Source: Flammeovirgaceae bacterium UBA2338 (lineage in GTDB: Bacteria; Bacteroidota; Bacteroidia; Cytophagales; Cyclobacteriaceae). Taken from it: a DNA stretch of 64,000 bases. Shown one piece after another: positions 8,999-17,752 of the stretch. The stretch lies in contig DDUM01000020.1 of the NCBI GenBank assembly GCA_002344795.1, positions 18,788-82,787 of the forward strand, given 5' to 3'. Under the pieces are notes generated by a model. That model was not told the DNA's origin, made no database searches, and saw only the letters and a list, made by a program, of their open reading frames with translations. Each line of letters begins with the position of its first letter. Within the stretch, counting starts at the first letter, position 1. Made by a program: the position numbers and the translations under genes.

Positions 8999-10281
8999 TC
9001 TAGCATCAAAAAAATACTCAGCACGTAGAAAGGCAATAAAGGAATTTTATAACGGGTGAGGGTGCCAAAGTTAAAAGTTGATACACCAACAGCAAATGCA
9101 AATGTTAAGCTGAAAGCTAAACAAAAAAGTATGGAAGGATTAAAAACACCCTTTAAAATTTTAAAACGCAATCGAAATAAGAGATAAAGGGTTATTAAAA
9201 AAAGAGCAGCACTTTCTAATGCCGACAAAAACATTAATGGATTTCTAATCTCCCATAGATAGGGCCTGAAAAGCGATACATTAATGGCTGCTGGCAATAG
9301 TCTGATCATTCCTTCAAAAGTTCCGTCCAATTCCCCAAGATTATATCCGCTGCCTGCATCTTTTCCTGTATAAAAACCAATATCGTATGCTGTTATTTGT
9401 GCTGTTTTCGCAATCCTGTCAACAGCATATCTCGAATCATTTTCGCCTACCAATACTACCGAGTAGTAAGAGGACAAAACGAGGACAAAAAGCATAACCG
9501 GGGTTATGAGAAACCGAAGAACAGCATATTTAATCCTTTTTATTCTGCTAGCATAAACCCAAAGTAGTACTGCTGGAAGAAAGCACAATAAAATATATTT
9601 CTTAATTGAAAAAATTATCATTGCTGAAAAAAACAAAAGCAAAACATTACTTAAGGAATACTGCTTTTTAATAAACAATTTATAAACAGAATAAGTCAAA
9701 AAACCTAATGCTGAAAGTGTAACAGTATCTTTCATAATACCTGAGCCCCAAAATACTACGGACGGGATGAACAAAGTTGCGAAGGCAATTGGAGCGTGTA
9801 GATGTAGATATTGGTTATAAAAAGTAATGAAAAGCGCCCACATCCCAGCGAAGCTAAGAACAGAGAATAGCACAGCAGTTGTGGCATAGCTTGAAAAAGT
9901 TATAATGTCAAAGACAGAAGCAATCCGTACAACAAAAAATGAACTTGGATCAGAATAGAAGACAATTCTCGAAGCATATTTGAAAGTCTCCCCTGTTAAC
10001 TCACCTTTAGAAAAAATCAATTTTAGCCCAGTGATTGGTGAGTCCGTTAGTGCCTCCCACACAATCCTACTCCCATGTGTATGATAATTAAACGTATCTC
10101 CCCCATCATAATAAAACTGATACAAAAACCCTACTGCCAATGCCCCTATAATCCTTACCGTCAAAGCAGGAATAAAATACCTTCTGTTGACTGAATCCGT
10201 TACCCGAGGGCGAATCCAGTAGGCCCCTGCATATACAAGAAAAATAATGATGGGTGTAACTATGAGATCTCGGAGTTCCAA
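8950..10281 (-). CDS. Polytopic membrane protein, possible polysaccharide polymerase or GT-C enzyme
   Basis: A 443-residue protein with roughly ten to eleven hydrophobic segments. I do not recognise a named family. Visible marks are an acidic first periplasmic loop, FYYDGGDTFNYH (about 56-67), a long periplasmic stretch after the second hydrophobic region, and a late RYKIPLLPFYVLSI segment. An acidic first loop plus a late Arg/Lys-Pro segment is seen in GT-C glycosyltransferases and some Wzy-like polymerases, and no other polymerase is visible in this locus. That role is an inference. It lies 27 bases after the TPR gene, and its last 49 bases overlap the opposing glycosyltransferase. Confidence 0.7.
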   Translation of the reverse strand: MELRDLIVTPIIIFLVYAGAYWIRPRVTDSVNRRYFIPALTVRIIGALAVGFLYQFYYDGGDTFNYHTHGSRIVWEALTDSPITGLKLIFSKGELTGETFKYASRIVFYSDPSSFFVVRIASVFDIITFSSYATTAVLFSVLSFAGMWALFITFYNQYLHLHAPIAFATLFIPSVVFWGSGIMKDTVTLSALGFLTYSVYKLFIKKQYSLSNVLLLFFSAMIIFSIKKYILLCFLPAVLLWVYASRIKRIKYAVLRFLITPVMLFVLVLSSYYSVVLVGENDSRYAVDRIAKTAQITAYDIGFYTGKDAGSGYNLGELDGTFEGMIRLLPAAINVSLFRPYLWEIRNPLMFLSALESAALFLITLYLLFRLRFKILKGVFNPSILFCLAFSLTFAFAVGVSTFNFGTLTRYKIPLLPFYVLSIFLMLDYSNKERKLDVLEETE

Positions 10282-10308
10282 GTCTTAAATTTTCAGATTT
10301 AAAGATAC

Positions 10309-11517
10309 TCAATCCTCTTTCTCCAACGCCTTTAGTCGCTTTTTTGCATCCTTCCAGGCTTCGTTTTTACGATTGGACTTCTTTTTCACCTCTTCAAAGT
10401 AATTCTTTGCAGCCTCCTTATCGCCTTGCTTTTGACTGATCTCTCCCAATGCTATCAGCGAAAAAAGATAATACCCTGAATCAGTAGCGTCTATTTCCAC
10501 AGCATATTTTACCACCATCTCGTAATACCTTTTAGCCTCATCCAGTTGCTGCCTGCGCTCGTACATCTGACCAAGAAAAAATGCCGCATACCTCCCGCTG
10601 GTGGCCTCATACCCTACCATGCCGCTATCAATGCGTTGGATGATTTGTTTGCTCTGAAATTCCATCTCTGGAGAAAAGCCGCCCCTTCCATAAAGCATAC
10701 GGGCATAATAGCGATGAAAGTAAGGATTGTCAGGATAGGTTTGATGGAGGTACTCAGCTAACTGAAATGCCCTCGTAGGCTTATTTTCGTAACTATTCAA
10801 TATCCGCATCAGCCATACCATCGCTTCCGTTCGGGTATAGAAAGCATTGTAAGACACTTCCGTCAACTGATCCAATCCCAATTGTTTATCCCCTTTCTTA
10901 AAGAACCACAACAAAGGTTTTAGTGCAGGGTAATTCTCCGGCACCCAAATTGAAAAGTAATTGTATAAGGCATCTCCGAACAATAACTCCACGCTCAGGT
11001 CCTGCTTCTCCTTACTTTCCTCTAAATAATTAAGGGCAGTTTTTCCCGCGACAGCGGCTTTTCGCCAATCCTTTCGCTCCTCATCAGCATATAATCGTCC
11101 CTTAAAACCGTAGGCTGCAGAAAGAAAAAAGGCCGCTTCTATTCGATACTCTGGTGATGCTTTATGAAGGTTTTCCGCTACCCATATGGTACTGTCCATA
11201 TACGCTAAAAATTTCTCATCATGGGCTCTGTTTTTGGTGTTGGGCATAATCTTCCACCACTCGCTTAGACCCATCAAAAAATACGGGAGTGGATGCCATG
11301 CATATTTCTGCTTAAACCATCTGAACTGCTGCTCTGCTTTCTCAAACTTAAAATTATACAAATCGTTGAGTGCTTCTGTAGCCTCTATCTGAACACGTAT
11401 ATCATTAATAAGGATTAGTGTGGTGTCCTTTTTCTCCTGAGCGCAAACAGCTACCCCGACAAAAAGAAATAACAGAAGAATATATATTTTAAGATTACTC
11501 ACTATAGCTTTGAACAC
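10309..11517 (-). CDS. Secreted or envelope-anchored tetratricopeptide repeat protein
   Basis: This 402-residue protein has an N-terminal signal peptide (MFKAIVSNLK followed by a Leu/Phe-rich core and AVCAQ). The rest is helical with several TPR-like units, for example ALNDLYNFKFEKAEQQFRWF near 50-69, AFFLGQMYERRQQLDEAKRYYE around 315-335 and ALGEISQKQGDKEAAKNYFE around 358-378. The C-terminus is Lys-rich. TPR proteins of this kind act as periplasmic scaffolds. It is transcribed with the membrane protein 27 bases downstream, so it may organise that enzyme or export step. The exact role is unknown. Confidence 0.82.
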   Translation of the reverse strand: MFKAIVSNLKIYILLLFLFVGVAVCAQEKKDTTLILINDIRVQIEATEALNDLYNFKFEKAEQQFRWFKQKYAWHPLPYFLMGLSEWWKIMPNTKNRAHDEKFLAYMDSTIWVAENLHKASPEYRIEAAFFLSAAYGFKGRLYADEERKDWRKAAVAGKTALNYLEESKEKQDLSVELLFGDALYNYFSIWVPENYPALKPLLWFFKKGDKQLGLDQLTEVSYNAFYTRTEAMVWLMRILNSYENKPTRAFQLAEYLHQTYPDNPYFHRYYARMLYGRGGFSPEMEFQSKQIIQRIDSGMVGYEATSGRYAAFFLGQMYERRQQLDEAKRYYEMVVKYAVEIDATDSGYYLFSLIALGEISQKQGDKEAAKNYFEEVKKKSNRKNEAWKDAKKRLKALEKED

Positions 11518-11540
11518 TTAAAAACGGCCTCAAATAAACC

Positions 11541-11721
11541 CAAAAAAGTTAGACTTTTTTGCACTAAGCTGATGATTGAAAATGAAACACCTGGAGATAT
11601 TTTTTGAAGTAAGTTTTGGTTTCATTTTCAATATCAGGGTTAATCCTGATATTCCTGACGGAAATCGTCAGGAATCGTCACCCCGTGAGGGCAAAATTGT
11701 CATTCCTAATGCAATTTTGGG
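11541..11721 (+). repeat. Structured composite intergenic repeat, copy A
   Basis: This stretch holds a series of hairpins. AAAAAAGT/ACTTTTTT is at 11542-11560. ATTGAAAATGAAAC (11575-11588) pairs with its complement at 11619-11632. TATCAGG/CCTGATA is at 11632-11651. ATTCCTGACG/CGTCAGGAAT is at 11651-11675. CAAAATTG/CAATTTTG is at 11692-11719. The same motifs occur in the same order, but on the other strand, at 13531-13756. The 242-base gap (11518-11759) also must contain the promoters of the divergent TPR and membrane-protein genes; I cannot place them. Confidence 0.75.
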
Positions 11722-11759
11722 ATAAACAAAATATAACGCCTAAACAGTAAAAACCATTC

Positions 11760-12392
11760 ATGAAAACGACTGTAGAGCCCAATTCGTTATACGAAACTGA
11801 CAAACGGTTGGCTTTCCTTCTCCTTTGCCTACTCACTTTTCTCCTCTTGTTTACAAAAAAAACCTTTATTGAAAGTGAAACTGCCGTATTTGAATTTCTG
11901 CAGGATCGACCGGAAGGTAGTTTTCTCCAAATTTTTACAACCATACAATACCTCACCATTCCCCTGGTTTATCTATGGAAATTCACCATCATTTCTTTTG
12001 TTATCTGGGTGGGGTGCTTCATGTTTGGTTACAAGGTCACCTACAGCAATTGCTGGTCCATTGTGCTTATCTCTGAGTTCATTTTCATTATCCCAGAACT
12101 CATTAAGATCATTTGGTTTATGTTTATTGATACTGACCCCAATTATAACACCGTCCTCAACTTCTATCCACTGGCAGCCATCAACCTGTTTGATGTAGAG
12201 CAACTTCAAAAAAGGTTCGTTTATCCTTTAAAGGCTTTAAATCTATTCGAAGTCGTTTACTGGGTTGCACTTGTGTACGGTGTACAGGCATTCGCCAAAA
12301 AAAATAGAACCACGGCAGTATTTATTGTAGCCTCCTCGTATGTTCTTCTATTCCTGCTATGGCTGGTGTTCTATTCAATAGTTTATAATTAA
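11760..12392 (+). CDS. Hypothetical membrane protein, about 5 TM segments
   Basis: I do not recognise this 210-residue protein. It has about five hydrophobic stretches (roughly 18-35, 60-80, 90-120 with an acidic break, 160-178 and 185-208). A soluble-looking loop DTDPNYNTVLNFYPLAAINL lies near 123-142. No catalytic motif is evident. It sits alone between a structured intergenic repeat and the sugar aminotransferase, with which it converges so tightly that the two stop codons are directly adjacent (12390-12392 and 12393-12395). It resembles Yip1-like small membrane proteins only in general layout. The frame is long and hydrophobic in a consistent way, so I take it as real. Confidence 0.72.
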   Translation: MKTTVEPNSLYETDKRLAFLLLCLLTFLLLFTKKTFIESETAVFEFLQDRPEGSFLQIFTTIQYLTIPLVYLWKFTIISFVIWVGCFMFGYKVTYSNCWSIVLISEFIFIIPELIKIIWFMFIDTDPNYNTVLNFYPLAAINLFDVEQLQKRFVYPLKALNLFEVVYWVALVYGVQAFAKKNRTTAVFIVASSYVLLFLLWLVFYSIVYN

Positions 12393-13499
12393 CTATTTTC
12401 CTTCAAAGAACTCTTTCACCTGCCTTACTACCCATTCCACCTGTCCATCGTCCAAACCAGGCCACATGGGCAAACTCAATACTGTTTCGGCTAATTTTTC
12501 ACTCACAGGAAAATCTTCTTTCTTAAAACGCATTGAACTGTAAGCCCCTTGCAAATGGGGCGGGATGGGATAATGAACCGTTGTGCCTATTCCTTTTTGA
12601 AATAGAAACGACCTCAACTCTTCCCGATATTGCGTACGAATGACAAACAAATGGTAGACACTGGCATAACTCGCTGTTGGGAGTATGATATCGCCCACTC
12701 CTTTTAATTGCGTTAAATAAGTTTGGGCCACTGCCCTCCTTAGTCCATTCCACTCATCAAGATATTTCAGTTTTACGCGTAATACTGCCGCCTGCAATTC
12801 ATCCAATCTCGAATTGATTCCCAAAACCGGATTGGTAAACCGGTCGGTAGAACCATAATTTCTCAAACTGATAGCGCTTTCTGCCAGTTCTTTACTATCC
12901 GTGGTGATGGCACCCCCATCTCCCAGTGCACCCAAATTTTTTGTAGGATAAAAACTGGTGGCATTGCATTCTCCAAAACTTCCTGTTTTTTGTTCTTTCC
13001 ATGTAGCCCCATGGCCCTGCGCATTGTCTTCAACGATATAAAGATTATTTTTCTTCGCTATCTCCATCAGCTGAGACATATCACACGCTGCACCATAAAG
13101 GTGCACTGGCATTATGGCTTTTGTTTTCTCCGTTATGGCCTTCTTCACGAGTGATGTGTTCATCAGCATATTAGCAGGATCAGCATCTACAGGAACCACC
13201 TTTGCGCCTGTTCGTGTGATGGCCAGCCAACTGGCGATGTAGGTATGAGCAGGAACAATAACTTCGTCTCCAGGTCCAATTCCCAAAAGGTGCAATGAAA
13301 GGTAGAGCGCATCCAATCCGCTGGCCACACCTACACAATATCGGGTGCCACAATAGATAGCATACTCCTTCTCGAACGCCTCCAATTCAGTCCCTAAAAT
13401 GAACTGACCTCTCCGATACACGCCTTCCATAGCCTTCTCAGCCTCATATTTGATCTGATCATGAGCGTATTTAAGAGAGCAGAAGGGAACAGACATCAT
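12393..13499 (-). CDS. DegT/DnrJ/EryC1/StrS family sugar aminotransferase
   Basis: A PLP-dependent enzyme that aminates a keto-nucleotide sugar. The 368-residue length is normal for the family. Motifs are ASGLDALYLSLHLLGIGPGDEV (59-80), VPAHTYIASWLA near 82-93, VEDNAQGHGA (156-165, the Asp that contacts the pyridine nitrogen) and SFYPTKNLGALGDGGA (182-197) with the PLP lysine at K187. The SFYPTKNLGALGDGGA form is close to FdtB/QdtB-type 3-aminotransferases that make dTDP-3-amino-3,6-dideoxyhexoses, but specificity is not certain. It likely supplies an amino sugar to the upstream polysaccharide locus. A 15-base palindrome lies just upstream of its start. Confidence 0.92.
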   Translation of the reverse strand: MMSVPFCSLKYAHDQIKYEAEKAMEGVYRRGQFILGTELEAFEKEYAIYCGTRYCVGVASGLDALYLSLHLLGIGPGDEVIVPAHTYIASWLAITRTGAKVVPVDADPANMLMNTSLVKKAITEKTKAIMPVHLYGAACDMSQLMEIAKKNNLYIVEDNAQGHGATWKEQKTGSFGECNATSFYPTKNLGALGDGGAITTDSKELAESAISLRNYGSTDRFTNPVLGINSRLDELQAAVLRVKLKYLDEWNGLRRAVAQTYLTQLKGVGDIILPTASYASVYHLFVIRTQYREELRSFLFQKGIGTTVHYPIPPHLQGAYSSMRFKKEDFPVSEKLAETVLSLPMWPGLDDGQVEWVVRQVKEFFEGK

Positions 13500-13515
13500 A
13501 TTTTTCTCGTACTAA

Positions 13516-13530
13516 AGGGTAATTTACCCT
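13516..13530. promoter_or_regulatory. 15-base palindrome upstream of the aminotransferase (possible operator)
   Basis: AGGGTAA-T-TTACCCT is a perfect 7-base inverted repeat with a single central base, 16 bases before the aminotransferase ATG. The size and position fit a dimeric repressor site. No cognate regulator gene is visible in the window, so the function is a guess. Confidence 0.35.
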
Positions 13531-13756
13531 AAAATCGTAATTGAGAATGACAATTTTTCCCTGGATGTGGCGATTCCTGACAAAATAGTAAGAACTTTCA
13601 GGAATCGCTACCTCCTGATGCTACGAATCAGGATCATGACCGAAGCGTCATTGACTGACATTGAAAATGGGTCAAATTCACCCCATTGAAACTGTTAGTA
13701 GCATCCATTTTCAATCGTCAGCGCTGAACGCAAAAAAAGTCGTTGGACTTTTTTCG
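13531..13756 (-). repeat. Structured composite intergenic repeat, copy B (inverted relative to copy A)
   Basis: In plus coordinates it holds these elements. GCGATTCCTGA (13570-13580) pairs with 13598-13608. TCCTGAT (13613-13619) pairs with 13627-13633. ATTGAAAATGG (13660-13670) pairs with 13705-13715. TCAGCGCTGA is at 13718-13727. AAAAAAGTC/GACTTTTTT is at 13733-13754. Read on the minus strand, the motif order matches copy A. The rest of the 357-base gap (13500-13856) holds the palindrome at 13516-13530 and about 100 bases before the DUF2723 gene, in which I see nothing else clear. Confidence 0.75.
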
Positions 13757-13856
13757 GTTATTGACGTCAAGCTACATAAACCACAAAATGGGCTCAAAAG
13801 ACTGTGAACAATATTCCTTATTTTCGCCACTTCGAATGGATTTTTGACAACACGAC

Positions 13857-16805
13857 ATGAATTTTCAAAGAACGAATAACATTGTAGGCTGGATCACATT
13901 TGGGATAGCATTAATCACTTATTGGCTCACTTTTGAAGAAACGGCCAGTTATTGGGATGTGGGAGAATTCATTGCTGTTGCTTACAAATTGGAGGTTCCT
14001 CACCCTCCCGGGGCTCCGCTTTTCTTGCTTTTAGGGCGCCTTTTCTCCTTTCTGGCACTGGGCGATGTCTACAAAGTAGCCTTTTGGATCAACTTCATGA
14101 GTGTGTTATCTGCCGCTTTTACCATTTTATTTTTATTCTGGTCCATTACACTCTTTGGCAGAAAGATGGTCAAAATCGACAAATCTGATTCATCTACTTC
14201 ACCCAAAACTCTTCTTTTGATGGGTGCAGGGTTTATTGGCGCACTCGCTTATACTTTCTCCGACTCGTTCTGGTTTTCAGCTGTAGAAGCTGAGGTATAT
14301 GCCATGTCATCCTTTTTTACCGCTTTTGTGGTATGGGGCATTCTGAAATGGGATGTGATTGAAGATGAGAGCAAAGCCAACAGGTGGCTTATTTTGATTG
14401 CCTACATGATGGGTCTCTCCATCGGTGTTCACATGCTTAACCTGGTTACCATTCCGGCCCTGGGATTGATTTACTATTTCAAAAAATACAAACCATCTCG
14501 CTGGGGTATTGCCGGGGCTTTGGTCTTGAGTTTTGCCATCATCATTTTTATTAACGATTTTATCGTACCCGGTCTGCCCACGCTTGCAGGGAACTTTGAA
14601 GTATTCTTTGTGAATACACTTGGGTTGCCTTTTGGATCTGGCGTCATTGTATTCACTTTAATAATAATCGGAAGTCTTGTATTCGGAATTCGTCATAGCC
14701 AAATCAACAACAAGCCTCTTCTTAATACCTTTTTGCTTTCTACTACTTTTATATTGATTGGTTATTGCTCGTATGCTACTATCGTCATCCGATCCAACTT
14801 CAACCCTCCGATCAATGAAAATGCTCCGCGCGATGTAATGAGTTTTGTGAGTTATCTGAAGCGCGAACAATATGGAAGTCGTCCACTTATGTTTGGGCCA
14901 ACGTTTACTTCTCAACCTATCGACATAAAATATGGTGCTCCCGTTTATAGGAAAGGAAAAGACAAGTATGAAATTGCAGACAGAAAATTTGAGTATGTAT
15001 ACGATTACGAGACTTTCTTTCCTCGTGCCTGGAGCTCTGATTATGCCGACTCATACAAAAATATTATGGGCTTAAAAGAAGGGCAACGGCCCAGCTTCAC
15101 ACAAAATATCTATTTCATGTTCAAGCATCAAATAGGGTATATGTTCATGCGTTATTTCATGTGGAACTATGCCGGAAGAGAAAGTGATGAACAAGGAGCC
15201 GATTGGCTTGGTCCCAATGGTTGGTTTGAAAAAGTACCCACAGCATTAGCGGAAAATGGTGGCCGAAATAATTTCTTTATGATCCCCTTTGTGCTGGGGC
15301 TGATTGGGATGTTCTTTCAATTTTCCAGGGACACAAAGAATTTTGCTGTAGTAGGACTTCTGTTCGTCATGCTGGGTGTCGCCATTGTCGTTTATCTCAA
15401 TTCGCCTCCGGTAGAACCGCGAGAGCGGGATTACATCTATGCAGGCTCTACTTATGCGTTTGCCTTCTGGATTGGATTTTCCGTAATCGCCATTGGCGAA
15501 ACATTGGGCAGGTATATTAAAAACATAAGAGCAGCGGCTATTGCTGCTATTCTCATTGGCGCCTCTGCCCCTATAATTATGGCAGCCGAAGGTTGGGATG
15601 ATCATAACAGATCCAACCGTTTCTTCTCTGTTGATTCTGGTAAGAATTATCTTGCATCATGTACCGATGATGCCATCCTCTACACAGGAGGTGACAACGA
15701 CACCTTCATGCTTTGGTATGCACAGGAAGTTGAGGGTTTTAGAACGGACATGCGCGTAATCGTACTGAGCTATTTTAATACCGATTGGTACATCGAGCAA
15801 TCGATGCGTAAAATGAATGACAGTGAGCCTTTGAAATATACGCTCAGCCTCAATGATTATCGTCAGGGTGGCCCCAATGATTATCTACCATTCATGGACC
15901 TCAAGCTCAATTCAATTGATCTTAAACAATATCTGGATTTGCTGAGCAAGAACCACCCGCAATTGCGCAGTGATGACAGAAATATAGTTCCAAGTAAAAT
16001 ACTTACCCTAAATGTAGATAAGGCCAAAGTATTGGCATCCGGTATCATACCTGAGGGAATGGACAGCCTGGTAGTTGATCAAATGCAATTGAGACTTATT
16101 GGAGGAGGACTGGAGAAAAAGGATTTGGCCATGCTTGATATGTTGGCAACCAATGACTGGGAAAGACCAATTTACGTCAACCACACTTCTCTTTCACAAT
16201 TTAAAGTAGACCTCAGTCCTTATGCCATTCAGGAGGGGAACACAAGCCGAATCCTCCCTATGCGAAATCCAAATCCAAAAAAAGAGTTTGTAAATGCAGA
16301 TTTGAGTTACGATAACCTGATCAATAAATGTTCGTATCGCGGATTGGATGATCCTACGATTTACTACTCTGAAGATTACAGGAATTTTGTTTTGAATCAC
16401 CGCAGTGCCTTCAACTCAGTTGCACAAGCACTTATTGATAAGGGTGACCTGGAAAAGGCGAGAAAAACACTGCTGTTCAGCATTGAGAAAATGGCTGATG
16501 TGGCAGTTCCGTATGATCACACGGCAGCTGAAACAGTGAATTTGTTGTTCCAGGTGGGTGAAAAAGAAAAAGCCCTGGAGATTGCAAATATCATCGGGGA
16601 GCGTGCTGATGAAATGGCGGCCTACCTGATCAGAAAAGGTGTTGGTCTTACCATCGAGTTGAGGAAAAACATCTATATCATAGGCGAGTTGCAAAGCACC
16701 CTTCTCGAAAATGGAGAAAGTGAATTAGCTACCAAGTTTGAAGAAATGTACGACCGCCATGTGCGCGATCTTCAAATCAACGATACCGTACCGCAGGATT
16801 ATTAA
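13857..16805 (+). CDS. DUF2723 family membrane protein (TMEM260-like, putative protein O-mannosyltransferase)
   Basis: This 982-residue protein has an N-terminal half with about ten to twelve membrane segments and a large soluble C-terminal half. The family signature lies near 28-60: an acidic YWDVGEFIAVAYKL, then VPHPPGAPLFLLLGRLFS. This matches DUF2723, whose human member TMEM260 is an O-mannosyltransferase. The acidic WDxGE motif in the first loop is the usual GT-C metal/base site. A second conserved-looking segment is NSPPVEPRERDYIYAGSTYA near 520. It probably glycosylates exported proteins or lipids in the periplasm. The bacterial substrate is unknown. Confidence 0.85.
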   Translation: MNFQRTNNIVGWITFGIALITYWLTFEETASYWDVGEFIAVAYKLEVPHPPGAPLFLLLGRLFSFLALGDVYKVAFWINFMSVLSAAFTILFLFWSITLFGRKMVKIDKSDSSTSPKTLLLMGAGFIGALAYTFSDSFWFSAVEAEVYAMSSFFTAFVVWGILKWDVIEDESKANRWLILIAYMMGLSIGVHMLNLVTIPALGLIYYFKKYKPSRWGIAGALVLSFAIIIFINDFIVPGLPTLAGNFEVFFVNTLGLPFGSGVIVFTLIIIGSLVFGIRHSQINNKPLLNTFLLSTTFILIGYCSYATIVIRSNFNPPINENAPRDVMSFVSYLKREQYGSRPLMFGPTFTSQPIDIKYGAPVYRKGKDKYEIADRKFEYVYDYETFFPRAWSSDYADSYKNIMGLKEGQRPSFTQNIYFMFKHQIGYMFMRYFMWNYAGRESDEQGADWLGPNGWFEKVPTALAENGGRNNFFMIPFVLGLIGMFFQFSRDTKNFAVVGLLFVMLGVAIVVYLNSPPVEPRERDYIYAGSTYAFAFWIGFSVIAIGETLGRYIKNIRAAAIAAILIGASAPIIMAAEGWDDHNRSNRFFSVDSGKNYLASCTDDAILYTGGDNDTFMLWYAQEVEGFRTDMRVIVLSYFNTDWYIEQSMRKMNDSEPLKYTLSLNDYRQGGPNDYLPFMDLKLNSIDLKQYLDLLSKNHPQLRSDDRNIVPSKILTLNVDKAKVLASGIIPEGMDSLVVDQMQLRLIGGGLEKKDLAMLDMLATNDWERPIYVNHTSLSQFKVDLSPYAIQEGNTSRILPMRNPNPKKEFVNADLSYDNLINKCSYRGLDDPTIYYSEDYRNFVLNHRSAFNSVAQALIDKGDLEKARKTLLFSIEKMADVAVPYDHTAAETVNLLFQVGEKEKALEIANIIGERADEMAAYLIRKGVGLTIELRKNIYIIGELQSTLLENGESELATKFEEMYDRHVRDLQINDTVPQDY

Positions 16806-16898
16806 TGTTTAAAATCTCGCAGAGGGCACAGATGCCCACGGAAAACTATGATGTGATGGATTATAAATTAATTATCTGTGCCATTTGTGAGCCAAAGC

Positions 16899-17675
16899 TT
16901 ATTTCTCCACAAAGAGAAACAAATCCAAAGCCGTACTGGCTTCATCCGTGACGGGGTAGTTTTCATGGGTAATAGAAGCCACCAGCTCATCATCGGCATC
17001 TTTTAATTTGTTCCTGTTCCAGCGGTTCAAGAGTTCATATGGAATTTTATAAAGCCCGGCTGGCAGCCGATTTTGAAGATTCAAAAAGTCAAGTCGGGCA
17101 ATTTTTTCGACAGATTTTTTATTCCTCTCATAATAGGCCATCACTTTTTCGTCTCCGGAAATCCCCTTCATTCTGGCCTTGGTAAAACATTTTTGAGCTA
17201 ACTGCAACAACTCATCTGCCGTATATTCCCGAATGTGCCAGGGATTGCGGGTAAGAGACATTATCCTGTTGGGCGTAGTGAGGTAGGCTTTCCCTCCCGG
17301 CTTCAATACTCTGTTTATTTCTTTCAGAAAAAATTCATCGTCCTGAATGTGCTCAATCACCTGAAAACTTATTACTGTATCGTAGCTATTGCTTTCCAAC
17401 CCCTCAAAGGGCGGTATGTTACCGTTTAAGAACCTACCCTCAGGATATTTTATTTTCAGCTTGTCAATTATCTCTTCAATTTTATCAATTGCAGTATAGC
17501 TTTTCGCTTTCTTCATCACCCGCTCCACCCCTCTTCCTTCTCCACACCCTACTTCAAGCACATCACCCATTATGTAATCCTCAACCGCAACATATGCCTT
17601 CAATAATCGTTGATGAAGCGGATTGTCTGATGGGAGTTGATCCGATGTAATCTCTGTGGTAAATACCTTGCTCAT
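16899..17675 (-). CDS. Class I SAM-dependent methyltransferase (Methyltransf_11/UbiE-like)
   Basis: The 258-residue protein shows motif I VLEVGCGEGRGVERVM (about 40-55), motif II YTAIDKIEEII, DTVISFQVIEHIQDDEFFLKEI with the post-II DTV and EHI residues, and LKPGGKAYLTTPNR around 121-134. These are the standard Methyltransf_11 features. The long C-terminal part (about 90 residues) is not recognised. A minus-strand TAATTTTG (17692-17699) fits the Bacteroidota -7 element and would give a short leader. Proximity to the DUF2723 gene and the glycan locus suggests glycan or lipid methylation, but this is only context. Confidence 0.85.
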   Translation of the reverse strand: MSKVFTTEITSDQLPSDNPLHQRLLKAYVAVEDYIMGDVLEVGCGEGRGVERVMKKAKSYTAIDKIEEIIDKLKIKYPEGRFLNGNIPPFEGLESNSYDTVISFQVIEHIQDDEFFLKEINRVLKPGGKAYLTTPNRIMSLTRNPWHIREYTADELLQLAQKCFTKARMKGISGDEKVMAYYERNKKSVEKIARLDFLNLQNRLPAGLYKIPYELLNRWNRNKLKDADDELVASITHENYPVTDEASTALDLFLFVEK

Positions 17676-17752
17676 TTAGACTATTTATGATCAAAATTAA
17701 GTCAATCCATTAGATTTATCGTTGTAATTTTAAATTCGAACAAATCATTAAC

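Noticed and set aside
16825..16882. GGCACAGAT / ATCTGTGCC inverted repeat between the DUF2723 gene and the convergent methyltransferase
   Set aside because: Only 9 bases with a 40-base loop and no T-run. It could be part of a dispersed repeat, but I see no second copy in the window.
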